IMG/VR virus record: IMGVR_UViG_3300006735_000171
Location: 1-27,998 of that record
Reading direction: 5' to 3' (one strand)
From: a virus
DNA: 27,998 nt
Shown: positions 12,932-18,564 of the stretch, piece after piece
How the letters are laid out: every line of letters starts with the position of its first letter
Position numbering within the stretch: the first letter of the stretch is position 1
The notes under the pieces: model-generated
Database searches by the model: none
What the model saw: only the letters and a program-made list of their open reading frames with translations
What the model was told of the DNA's origin: nothing
Made by a program: the position numbers and the translations under genes

Positions 12932-13285
12932 ATGATTAGACTTGGAGATGAAATGCTTGAAAAAGCAGTACATAAAATATCGGAACTTGGTCAAGAATTG
13001 GCTAAATGGGAGAGTTTATACGAAAAATATAGCCAAGAAATGAAATATGAGAGGGATCTAGCATACATTGATTTGATGAAAAACAAGATGACTGCCACAG
13101 AGAGAACTGCTGTTGCCAATACTCAACCCCAAGTAGTTAAGTATATTGAGCTTATGGCAGAGTCTAAGGAGAAGTATATAGGATTAAGACATAAGATAAA
13201 AAGTGCAGAACTCTTTTGCGACCTTTTCAGGACTCAATCTGCAAACATTAGGAGAGAGAAAAAATTTTATCAGGAATTAAGTTAG
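12932..13285 (+). CDS. Unknown helical 117-aa protein
   Basis: Almost entirely alpha-helical and charged, with a coiled-coil start (LEKAVHKISELGQELAKWES) and a second long helix (MAESKEKYIGLRHKIKSAEL) ending FRTQSANIRREKKFYQELS. It has no Zn finger or nucleotide-binding motif. The ribosome site is GAGGTAAACAATA. Phage early coiled-coil proteins of this type are often helpers of replication or recombination; there is no direct evidence here. Confidence 0.75.
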   Translation: MIRLGDEMLEKAVHKISELGQELAKWESLYEKYSQEMKYERDLAYIDLMKNKMTATERTAVANTQPQVVKYIELMAESKEKYIGLRHKIKSAELFCDLFRTQSANIRREKKFYQELS

Positions 13286-13312
13286 TGCTACAGGTCAATA
13301 GAATCAAGGGGG

Positions 13313-13351
13313 TTGCACAAAAAGAAATATTCTGATACAATAGGGTATACC
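13313..13351 (+). promoter_or_regulatory. Rightward promoter with palindromic operator at the start site
   Basis: TTGCAC (13313-13318), a 17-nt spacer and TACAAT (13336-13341) form a good sigma70 promoter in an 80-bp gap. A perfect 8-bp palindrome GGTATACC (13344-13351) covers the expected start. The spacer contains AAAAGAAATATTC, identical to a copy beside the early leftward promoter. Confidence 0.6.
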
Positions 13352-13378
13352 AGCAATTAAGTTGGAGTGAGGAAAATT

Positions 13379-13636
13379 ATGAAAAAAGAAATAAAACAAA
13401 ACGATAAAGACTTTTTCTATTGTGTTGGTCTTGATAAGAATGGATTGCCACATGCTTATGGGAAAGGAGATACTGTTGAAAAGGCATTGTCTGAATGTAA
13501 GTTAGCTATACAAGAGGGGCAACTTAATAAACCATCATTTATTAGACATAAACCTTTTGCTTATACAGTAGGGCATTATGAAGATTGGTTTTTAGATGGA
13601 GATTCAGAAATTAAAAAACATCTTTTAATGAGATAA
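13379..13636 (+). CDS. Unknown 85-aa protein, weakly HicB-like
   Basis: From the ATG at 13379 (ribosome site GAGGAAAATT; an upstream GTG at 13367 is less likely). The pattern FYCVGLDKNGLPHAYGKGDT.EKAL..CK.AI recalls the HicB antitoxin fold, in which a strand-turn-strand is followed by GDT.EEAL..A..AL. There is no HicA toxin beside it, and the HicB helix-turn-helix is absent; the C-terminus is instead aromatic and basic. It is transcribed from its own promoter. The resemblance may be only structural. Confidence 0.65.
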   Translation: MKKEIKQNDKDFFYCVGLDKNGLPHAYGKGDTVEKALSECKLAIQEGQLNKPSFIRHKPFAYTVGHYEDWFLDGDSEIKKHLLMR

Positions 13637-13650
13637 ATTAATAACAGGAG

Positions 13651-13672
13651 TGGGTATCTCCTAACCTACCCA
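13651..13672 (+). promoter_or_regulatory. Small hairpin between the 85-aa and 47-aa genes
   Basis: TGGGTA (13651-13656) and TACCCA (13667-13672) form a perfect 6-bp stem with a 10-nt loop that contains the sequence TCTCCTAACC. No T-run follows, so this is more likely a message-stability or processing element than a terminator. Confidence 0.4.
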
Positions 13673-13676
13673 TAAC

Positions 13677-13697
13677 AAAACAGGAGAACATTATGAA
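13677..13697 (+). repeat. 21-bp identical leader repeat (second copy 13835-13855)
   Basis: The ribosome site and start region ACAGGAGAACATTATGAA, with three preceding A, is identical before the genes at 13693 and 13851. It is a second, unrelated example of a repeated stop-to-start linker in this genome. Confidence 0.8.
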
Positions 13698-13836
13698 ACT
13701 AACCGATCAAAGAAAAAAACAATTAGAGCAATATGACAATAGCCATATCTTTTATTTCAGAAACATTTATACAGAACAAGAGAAAAATTATATATGTAAA
13801 ATAAAGCCACAGTTCAAAATTGTATTTAAAAAATAA
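13693..13836 (+). CDS. Unknown basic 47-aa protein
   Basis: Translation from the ATG at 13693 gives MKLTDQRKKQLEQYDNSHIF followed by YFRNIYTEQEKNYICKIKPQ and a short basic end. It has an excellent ribosome site (CAGGAGAACATT) and is flanked on both sides by the 21-bp repeat. No family is recognised. Confidence 0.6.
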   Translation: MKLTDQRKKQLEQYDNSHIFYFRNIYTEQEKNYICKIKPQFKIVFKK

Positions 13837-13850
13837 AACAGGAGAACATT

Positions 13851-14150
13851 ATGAATATATTAAAAGTAAAAGACTTGGTTTATAAAGTGCTAGAAGAAAA
13901 CCCAATAGCTAGAGATCAAGATGATATACTTGTGGGCATGGTTTGGTATATTCAATTAAATAATATGGGATATCAAGGCGATAGGGATTTTATGACTATT
14001 TTGGGCATAGAGGAATTATCAAAATATGAATCTATAAGTAGATGTGCTAGGAAAATTAAAGAAGATAATCCTAGTTTACGAGGTAGCAATTACACCGAAA
14101 GACAACAAGAACAAACATCTGTAGTTAGACAGATCAGGAGTTTTAAATGA
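13851..14150 (+). CDS. Conserved phage early protein, unknown (99 aa)
   Basis: The N-terminal helix MNILKVKDLVYKVLEENPIARDQDDILVG is followed by a hydrophobic segment, and the C-terminus reads ESISRCARKIKEDNPSLRG. The pattern, a helix ending in ARDSDD/ARDQDD and a late SI.R.RRK..E..P.LRG motif, is shared by small proteins in early regions of many phages of different hosts, as I recall them, and is thought to bind DNA. The exact role is not established. The start lies in the repeated leader. Confidence 0.7.
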   Translation: MNILKVKDLVYKVLEENPIARDQDDILVGMVWYIQLNNMGYQGDRDFMTILGIEELSKYESISRCARKIKEDNPSLRGSNYTERQQEQTSVVRQIRSFK

Positions 14151-14341
14151 ATAAAGATTTTAAATGGAAAGAAGAAAGAATCAAAGAAATCAATCTATGG
14201 TCTAAAAAAAACAACAAGTCATGCTCAGATTCAAATCCATATTTTGAGGAAGTACAAGCAATTTACAGGTCAAAAGCAAAAACTTACAAGGATTTTTTGA
14301 ATACTGATTTGCATGTTTCGATTAAAAAACAAAGACATTGA
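14147..14341 (+). CDS. Unknown basic 64-aa protein
   Basis: A Lys/Ser/Asn-rich protein, MNKDFKWKEERIKEINLWSK, with a central Cys and an aromatic motif (NPYFEEVQAIYRSKAKTYKD). The ribosome site CAGGAGTTTTAA lies within the previous gene and the starts overlap as ATGA. It joins the HNH gene by a TTGA overlap. No family is recognised, but the coupling suggests a partner of the HNH protein. Confidence 0.65.
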   Translation: MNKDFKWKEERIKEINLWSKKNNKSCSDSNPYFEEVQAIYRSKAKTYKDFLNTDLHVSIKKQRH

Positions 14342-14616
14342 CGAAACCTAAAAAAGAAATTGTTAAACAATACAAAAAAATGATTGATTTCGGGTGTGTA
14401 GTTTGTAAAAGAAAGTATGGCGTTTATACTCAACCTTGCATACATCATTTTACAGGGGCAGGAATGGGATTGAAAAACAAAGAAAAGTTTATTCCTCTAT
14501 GTCATCATCATCATCAAGGACAAGAGGGTATTCATCATTTAGGTAATAAAATATGGGAAGATCGTTTCGGATTACAAGAAGAACTGCTACAATATTACAA
14601 AGAGCATGAAAGCTGA
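14338..14616 (+). CDS. Ref-like HNH nuclease (92 aa)
   Basis: From a TTG at 14338 that overlaps the previous TGA. It carries paired cysteines C20-x2-C23 (GCVVCKRKYG), then IHHF at 35-38 and IPLCHHHHQGQEGIHHLG (52-69) with C55 and H57-H59, and ends WEDRFGLQEEL. This order (CxxC, ..IHH, PLC..HH......H, W...FG.) matches the Ref/RefA-type HNH family, represented by the RecA-dependent nuclease of phage P1 that cuts DNA at displacement loops. The protein is shorter than P1 Ref because the basic N-terminal extension is missing. It could serve phage recombination or replication-fork processing together with Sak3-like and exonuclease proteins. Confidence 0.75.
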   Translation: MTKPKKEIVKQYKKMIDFGCVVCKRKYGVYTQPCIHHFTGAGMGLKNKEKFIPLCHHHHQGQEGIHHLGNKIWEDRFGLQEELLQYYKEHES

Positions 14617-15130
14617 ATTATTAACATTGTTGATTCCCTCTACTCAATCATTTGAGTTATCATCTACCCACCATAATAAAACCACATCTGAGGATATCAA
14701 TATGCTTTTGTCATATTCCAACTTAGATAAAAAAGAATACAGTCTTTTATTGATGAAGTATGTTGATGATAAGACTTCCGAAAGCACATTATTTGATGAA
14801 TTGTTCGAGGAAGTTTGTGATATTTTTTTAAAAAAAGAAGTATTAAAAGAGTGTGGAATAGTAAGAAAGTTTCTCAATACTGCAATAATCGAGTGTTGTG
14901 TAGAAAAATGCGTTGTGTGTAGAGGTACAGGATTTCTTAAAACTAATAACTCCATAGATAAATGTATTCATTGTTCTGAGGGAAATTTTATTTATGATGA
15001 TTATGTAAGATCCTCAATAATGGGAGTTAAAAAAAATTACTTTGTAAAATATAAAAAAGAGTATGAAGAAATAATTAATAAAATTAATTCGATAGAAAAC
15101 TCTGCATTGTCAAAAATTGGTGATAATTGA
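14606..15130 (+). CDS. Zinc-finger protein resembling Q-type antiterminators (174 aa)
   Basis: Residues 102-105 (C-VV-CRGTGF) and 120-123 (C-IH-C) form a DnaJ-like zinc finger, with CxxCxGxG in the first half. It is preceded by a helical domain and followed by a basic helical C-terminus with YVRSSIMGVKKN. Q-type antiterminators of lambdoid phages contain such a finger in a mainly helical protein of similar length, and lie at the end of an early rightward operon, as here. The start overlaps the HNH gene by 11 nt. If correct, it would switch on late transcription, but the long late operons run leftward, so its target would have to be a distant promoter. Confidence 0.5.
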   Translation: MKAELLTLLIPSTQSFELSSTHHNKTTSEDINMLLSYSNLDKKEYSLLLMKYVDDKTSESTLFDELFEEVCDIFLKKEVLKECGIVRKFLNTAIIECCVEKCVVCRGTGFLKTNNSIDKCIHCSEGNFIYDDYVRSSIMGVKKNYFVKYKKEYEEIINKINSIENSALSKIGDN

Positions 15131-15216
15131 TATTTTGTACTCTAATTTAAAAAAAACACCCCTCTAATAGCTCGATTATGGACTTTATTCTAGTGCCCAT
15201 AGGTCTTTAGTACCCC

Positions 15217-15714
15217 CTAATTTATTAATCTTGTATTGGTGTCTTTTTGCTCTTTAGGATCTGTTTTAACAACTTCATCTTTCGTTTCTTCTTTATTTAT
15301 AAGTTTTGGGTTAAGATTTGGCATTGTTTTGAGTAATTCTTGCAATTCTCTCATTAATTCATCATCTGACTTAGAACTCATCTTATCAACATTGAGATTA
15401 ATGTTTTGTGAATGATAGTTTCCTAACTCTAAAATAAGTTTGGCAGTATTTAATCTTACTGAGTCTTGCTCTGATCTTAGCAAGTCTTGAAGAACTGTTA
15501 TTGCCATGCCTGATGTAGAAGATATCCTGTCCTCATTTCTTTCTCTTATTTCTACTGCATATTTTTTCTTTAGATAAGATCCCATTTGTCTTGGACTTTT
15601 ATCTTTCTCCCACCCTGCTTTTATACAGGATTGTGTAGCATTTCCCTGAGTTTCTCCCTCACAATAAAATTCTACAAATTTAATTTCTTTTTCTTTGTCT
15701 ATTTTTTTTGGCAT
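15217..15714 (-). CDS. terS: Terminase small subunit (TerS)
   Basis: Translation from the ATG at 15714 (MPKKIDKEKEIKFVEFYCEG), with ribosome site CAGGAGATTTTTT, gives 165 residues. An upstream in-frame ATG at 15759 lies inside the direct repeats and lacks a ribosome site. The N-terminal domain FVEFYCEGETQGNATQSCIKAGW is the DNA-binding helix-turn-helix of Terminase_2-type small subunits (F...Y....NAT.A...AG). It is followed by RQMGSYLKKKYAVEI and a central oligomerisation helix. The C-terminal 50 residues are acidic and probably bind TerL. It recognises the packaging site for TerL, and is separated from terL by over 9 kb of early genes. Confidence 0.8.
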   Translation of the reverse strand: MPKKIDKEKEIKFVEFYCEGETQGNATQSCIKAGWEKDKSPRQMGSYLKKKYAVEIRERNEDRISSTSGMAITVLQDLLRSEQDSVRLNTAKLILELGNYHSQNINLNVDKMSSKSDDELMRELQELLKTMPNLNPKLINKEETKDEVVKTDPKEQKDTNTRLIN

Positions 15715-15725
15715 AAAAAATCTCC

Positions 15726-15769
15726 TGTTTACAACTGTGATTAACTTATTTGTAAACAACTGTGATTAA
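15726..15769. repeat. 19-bp direct repeat upstream of TerS (operator candidate)
   Basis: TGTTTACAACTGTGATTAA (15726-15744) and TGTAAACAACTGTGATTAA (15751-15769) differ at 2 of 19 bases and start 25 bp apart, just before the TerS ribosome site. The CTGTGATTAA core resembles the TCTGTGAT repeats at 8657-8742. Confidence 0.7.
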
Positions 15770-15831
15770 TCTAATATATACAAATAACAAAGCGATATAA
15801 TCGCTGTTGTTACGAGTGCTTCTAGTATCAT
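15766..15831 (-). CDS. Possible 21-aa membrane micropeptide
   Basis: The ATG at 15831 overlaps the stop of the 75-aa gene (ATGA) and encodes MILEALVTTAIISLCYLYIL plus D. Nearly all of it is a single hydrophobic helix. There is no independent ribosome site, so it would depend on coupling. It could be a lysis helper, given the adjacent membrane-anchored coiled-coil protein, or chance. Confidence 0.35.
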   Translation of the reverse strand: MILEALVTTAIISLCYLYILD

Positions 15832-16055
15832 TGTGCTAGTGGGTTGTCAGACCTTGCTTTCATTTCAGCAACTTTAGCTTCAAGTACAGCTATCTCTGCT
15901 TTCATTACAGCAATATCATTCTCCATTGGTTTAATGTTTGGTGCTTTTTGTGATTCAAGCACTTCAACTCTTTCTATTAACTTCCCTTGAAATATAGCAA
16001 ATCCTAATAAAGTTATTATTAGTGAGCCAATACCAAGATATTCTTTTACTCCCAT
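15828..16055 (-). CDS. N-terminally anchored coiled-coil protein, i-spanin-like (75 aa)
   Basis: Residues 6-22 form a membrane helix (LGIGSLIITLLGFAIFQ), followed by a periplasm-facing coiled coil (about 25-65) made of regular heptads (VEVLESQ..., DIAVMKAEIAVLEAKVAEMKA). A signal-anchor plus coiled coil is the layout of inner-membrane spanins, although 75 residues is short and XhlA-type proteins are the alternative. The ribosome site is AGAGGATATTAAT, and the gene follows the acidic exported protein. A candidate outer-membrane partner, a 42-aa lipoprotein, lies upstream in the operon at 17814. Confidence 0.55.
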   Translation of the reverse strand: MGVKEYLGIGSLIITLLGFAIFQGKLIERVEVLESQKAPNIKPMENDIAVMKAEIAVLEAKVAEMKARSDNPLAQ

Positions 16056-16056
16056 A

Positions 16057-17817
16057 TTAATATCCTCTTATCCTTTTAAGATGTTCTTCTGCTTTAATTC
16101 TTTCCTCTACAGCATCTTCAATTTCTTCGTGATGTTTCGTAACATTGTCTTGATAGATGTTTTGATTGAAAGCATATATATTTCTAGCATCAATGTAGTT
16201 TCTGGTTTCATAGTATTCTCCCCCATCAATCACAGGTTGATCTTGAAAAATGCCTTGATTGACAGAATTGTATGTATCTAAAATTTTATCATTTGACATA
16301 GCTTTAGCAACAATAAGTGATGTTGCAATAAGTCTTTGGTCTACTCTTTGAATAGTTTGATTGACTCTGCGTTCAATGTTTTCTACTGAAATCGTTGTAT
16401 CAACTGCTCTAGGACTTTCACTATCCCTGCTTTCTTCCACCTCTGCATTACTGCTTTCGGTATCTCGCCCTCCACTACTAGCGACTTCAGTTCTTTCATC
16501 TCCTTGTTCACTATCGACTGCTTCTGTTTCTCTGTCAGTTTCATTTACTTCCTCAGAAGCGACCTCAGTTTCCGTATCAACTGTTGCGTCTTCTCTTTGA
16601 GCATCATCATTAACAGGCACATCTTCTCTTTCAACTTCAATAGAAGATTCTTCTGCAACATTTTCTGATACTCTTGTTTCGTCCTCTCGGTTAGACTCTG
16701 CAACAACTGTTGTTTCGTTTCCTGTTGGTGGACTTCCATCTCCTGCTCGATTAATTTCTTCTCCAATATTTCCCTCTCCTTGTCCTCCAATTCCTTCTTC
16801 TGTGCTAGGGATTGGCTCAACTTCTCCCCCAAAGTCAGTGGTTTCGTAGATGGTCTGCCCTGTTTCTGCGAAGGATTCTGTTTCAAACTCTCCCCCAAAG
16901 TCTTGGGCATCGAATTGTTCTTGGACAAATTCTGTTGTTTCGCTTGGTGCGATTCTTTCAACTGTTTCAAAGCCGACTTCTTCGATTTCGATTTCTGTTG
17001 CGACTTCTTGGAAGTCCTCTTGATTGTCATATATTATCTCCTGAAATATCTCGACAACACCTGTGTTTATATCATCTATTATGTCAGTTTCATAAGCCAT
17101 GTCATCTAACATAACAAGATCAAACATCTGCTGTTCGTCTATTTCAATAACAAATTCTTGTATTTCTTCTATAGGTGCAAACTCTATAGTTTGTATTTCT
17201 TGCTCTACAATATCATTTACTGTTTCATTGATAAGCGATATCTCTGTTTGTTGTGTCTGTGATAGCAGACTGTGTTCTATAAGAAGTGTCGGATTCTTTA
17301 AATCAATGGCTCTGTGAGATGTAGATTGTGATGCTTCTGAAAAATCAAATCTTGCGTTAATGGTAAAATTAGATTGATTATTAATGCCCTGAGTATAGCT
17401 ATCTGTATAAGTAGCATATCCACCACAGTTCCAACCATTGCAACCTGGTATTTCAACATCTCTAATCTGCGTAGTTACTGTACCATCTGCACCTGTAATC
17501 GTTTGCGTCATGCGAATCTCTTGGTCGTATTGATTCCAACCCCACATATCAGCACCGAATGTTGATGTCCAACCACCATTTATTTGACTCTGATTGAGAG
17601 TATCGCCAAGCGATATGGTGTTTTCTATGAAATCGCCATGCACAGCAGCAACAATACTGTTGCCATGATTATGACTAGGATCGGTACAATTCCAACCATT
17701 GTGCTCTTGATTGTTGTTAAAAAACTGTTGAGGAAGCAAGTTCCCTGTGGTTTCTGCCATCAAGGAACTTGTAGTAATTATATGAAAAATAATTATTTGG
17801 TATGTTAATTTTATCAT
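16057..17817 (-). CDS. Large acidic exported protein, unknown (586 aa)
   Basis: A typical signal peptide covers residues 1-21 (basic Lys3, hydrophobic core, then SLMA before ETT). The mature part starts with a Trp/Gly/Asn-rich region that holds two NGWNC motifs (40-44 and 127-131), which could pair as a disulfide. A very long acidic, low-complexity region follows (about 185-470, Glu/Asp/Thr/Val-rich, with DFGGE repeated) and then a helical C-terminus (480-586) ending in a charged coiled coil. A phage protein exported to the periplasm or surface at this size is unusual; it might be a receptor-like or adhesin-like factor, or a lysis-related matrix protein. It overlaps the lipoprotein gene by 4 nt. 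Part of it is also open in another frame on the same strand. Confidence 0.75.
   Translation of the reverse strand: MIKLTYQIIIFHIITTSSLMAETTGNLLPQQFFNNNQEHNGWNCTDPSHNHGNSIVAAVHGDFIENTISLGDTLNQSQINGGWTSTFGADMWGWNQYDQEIRMTQTITGADGTVTTQIRDVEIPGCNGWNCGGYATYTDSYTQGINNQSNFTINARFDFSEASQSTSHRAIDLKNPTLLIEHSLLSQTQQTEISLINETVNDIVEQEIQTIEFAPIEEIQEFVIEIDEQQMFDLVMLDDMAYETDIIDDINTGVVEIFQEIIYDNQEDFQEVATEIEIEEVGFETVERIAPSETTEFVQEQFDAQDFGGEFETESFAETGQTIYETTDFGGEVEPIPSTEEGIGGQGEGNIGEEINRAGDGSPPTGNETTVVAESNREDETRVSENVAEESSIEVEREDVPVNDDAQREDATVDTETEVASEEVNETDRETEAVDSEQGDERTEVASSGGRDTESSNAEVEESRDSESPRAVDTTISVENIERRVNQTIQRVDQRLIATSLIVAKAMSNDKILDTYNSVNQGIFQDQPVIDGGEYYETRNYIDARNIYAFNQNIYQDNVTKHHEEIEDAVEERIKAEEHLKRIRGY
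16545..17030 (-). CDS. Same-strand nested reading frame, basic coiled-coil protein (161 aa)
   Basis: Inside the acidic gene, in the +1 frame, an ATG at 17030 follows CAGGAGATAATAT, a near-ideal ribosome site of the type used by the real genes here. The product is strongly basic at the N-terminus (MTIKRTSKKSQQKSKSKKSA), then Gln/Glu/Lys coiled coil, with TLGESL and TLGEKL repeated at 44-49 and 67-72. It ends with a Leu/Arg-rich segment. The host frame is low-complexity Glu codons, which by itself tends to keep the shifted frame open, so this may be an artefact. The ribosome site and 161-codon length argue for a possible overprinted gene. Confidence 0.4.
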   Translation of the reverse strand: MTIKRTSKKSQQKSKSKKSALKQLKESHQAKQQNLSKNNSMPKTLGESLKQNPSQKQGRPSTKPLTLGEKLSQSLAQKKELEDKEREILEKKLIEQEMEVHQQETKQQLLQSLTERTKQEYQKMLQKNLLLKLKEKMCLLMMMLKEKTQQLIRKLRSLLRK

Positions 17818-17942
17818 TTTCTCTCAGGTAAATCTATTTTAATTTCGTTGTTTCCATATACTTCCATCTCCCCAAGTATTACTCGGTGTGAAGCACAGCT
17901 AGTGAGTATGACCATCATGGTTAGTGTGAGTATCTTTTTCAT
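17814..17942 (-). CDS. 42-aa lipoprotein, o-spanin-like candidate
   Basis: Translation from the ATG at 17942 gives MKKILTLTMMVILTSCASHR, a basic start, hydrophobic core and a lipobox LTSC with the lipidated Cys at position 16, then a 26-residue polar, mature tail. The ribosome site CAGGAGAGATCA is strong. It starts within the last 44 nt of the upstream exported-protein gene and ends in an ATGA overlap with the acidic protein. Outer-membrane lipoproteins this short are known among phage o-spanins, which span the periplasm with an inner partner to finish lysis. The mature part is shorter than in most o-spanins, and no proline-rich stretch is seen. Confidence 0.6.
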   Translation of the reverse strand: MKKILTLTMMVILTSCASHRVILGEMEVYGNNEIKIDLPERK

Positions 17943-18564
17943 TGATCTCTCCTGATGGTATAGGTTTGTTGTTCCATGTCATGCTCGGTTTGGTGGTTTC
18001 GTTTCGTAACTCGCCTTTTCTTTTCTCAATCCATCTTGCTTTTGCTTTCTCGCCTATCAAACCATCAATAGGGCAGGGTGTTCCTGCGTCCATCATGGCT
18101 TTCCATACCTTTTCATCTTGGCACATCAATGCTATTGCTGCTACTTTCATGCCAAGTTTTGCCATGACTGCAACAGATTTTCGCCTTTCACACTCCTCAT
18201 CTACCATATATGAGCCAAAACTTCCTGAAAAGCCAATAACAGTTATTCCTGCTGCAAGTGGTATAACACAACTATCTTGCCCATATACACTCATACTGGG
18301 TGCATTAGAGGGGTTTACAGCAGTTTTAGTATTTGTGCTGTTATTGGTTTCATTATTTGTCGTACTATTTGAGCTAGAACCTGACTGATAAGTCGTGCTT
18401 GATTCATAACCACCTGTAATCGCTGTATTGCTCCCAGCATTATTGCTTTGAGTGTTGGTAGTGCTGCCTGATGAAGTAACATCTGATACAGCACTTTCTA
18501 TTCCTAACAATACAACCATAATGATTAGTATGTATATTGCTTGTTTAAGTCTTAACACTTCCAT
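17899..18564 (-). CDS. Exported or signal-anchored Ser/Thr/Asn-rich phage protein (221 aa)
   Basis: Residues 8-22 form a hydrophobic signal-anchor. Residues 29-86 are a Ser/Thr/Asn/Gly-rich low-complexity region. Residues 91-182 form a compact domain with four or more cysteines (DSCVIP, DEECERR, ALMCQDE, GTPCPIDG) and the conserved-looking tail motif MCQDEKVWKAMMDAGTPCPI. I recall similar DEECERI/MCQDE..WDAM..AGTPCP patterns in marine podovirus proteins, but no function. The end is His-rich (HTNHDGHTH). It is coupled to the neighbours by overlaps of 13 and 44 nt. Probably periplasmic or membrane-bound. Confidence 0.7.
   Translation of the reverse strand: MEVLRLKQAIYILIIMVVLLGIESAVSDVTSSGSTTNTQSNNAGSNTAITGGYESSTTYQSGSSSNSTTNNETNNSTNTKTAVNPSNAPSMSVYGQDSCVIPLAAGITVIGFSGSFGSYMVDEECERRKSVAVMAKLGMKVAAIALMCQDEKVWKAMMDAGTPCPIDGLIGEKAKARWIEKRKGELRNETTKPSMTWNNKPIPSGEINEKDTHTNHDGHTH

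Noticed and set aside
12903-12932. 9-codon frame (MSKKIRGKQ) between the 58-aa and 117-aa genes
   Set aside because: It has a fair ribosome site and overlaps on both sides, but is too short to support as a protein gene; it may only be a translational coupler.
13379-13636. HicA/HicB toxin-antitoxin system
   Set aside because: Only a weak HicB-like pattern; neither neighbour resembles the HicA toxin, and the DNA-binding end of HicB is absent.
15131-15216. Terminator between the converging genes at 15130 and 15217
   Set aside because: An eight-base A-run is present at about 15150, but I find no stem of more than four pairs next to it, so I do not call a terminator.
17942-18388. 148-codon plus-strand open frame opposite the exported-protein gene
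   Set aside because: Antisense to a gene with good motifs and overlap structure; hydrophobic, low-complexity product without a ribosome site; no other plus-strand gene nearby.
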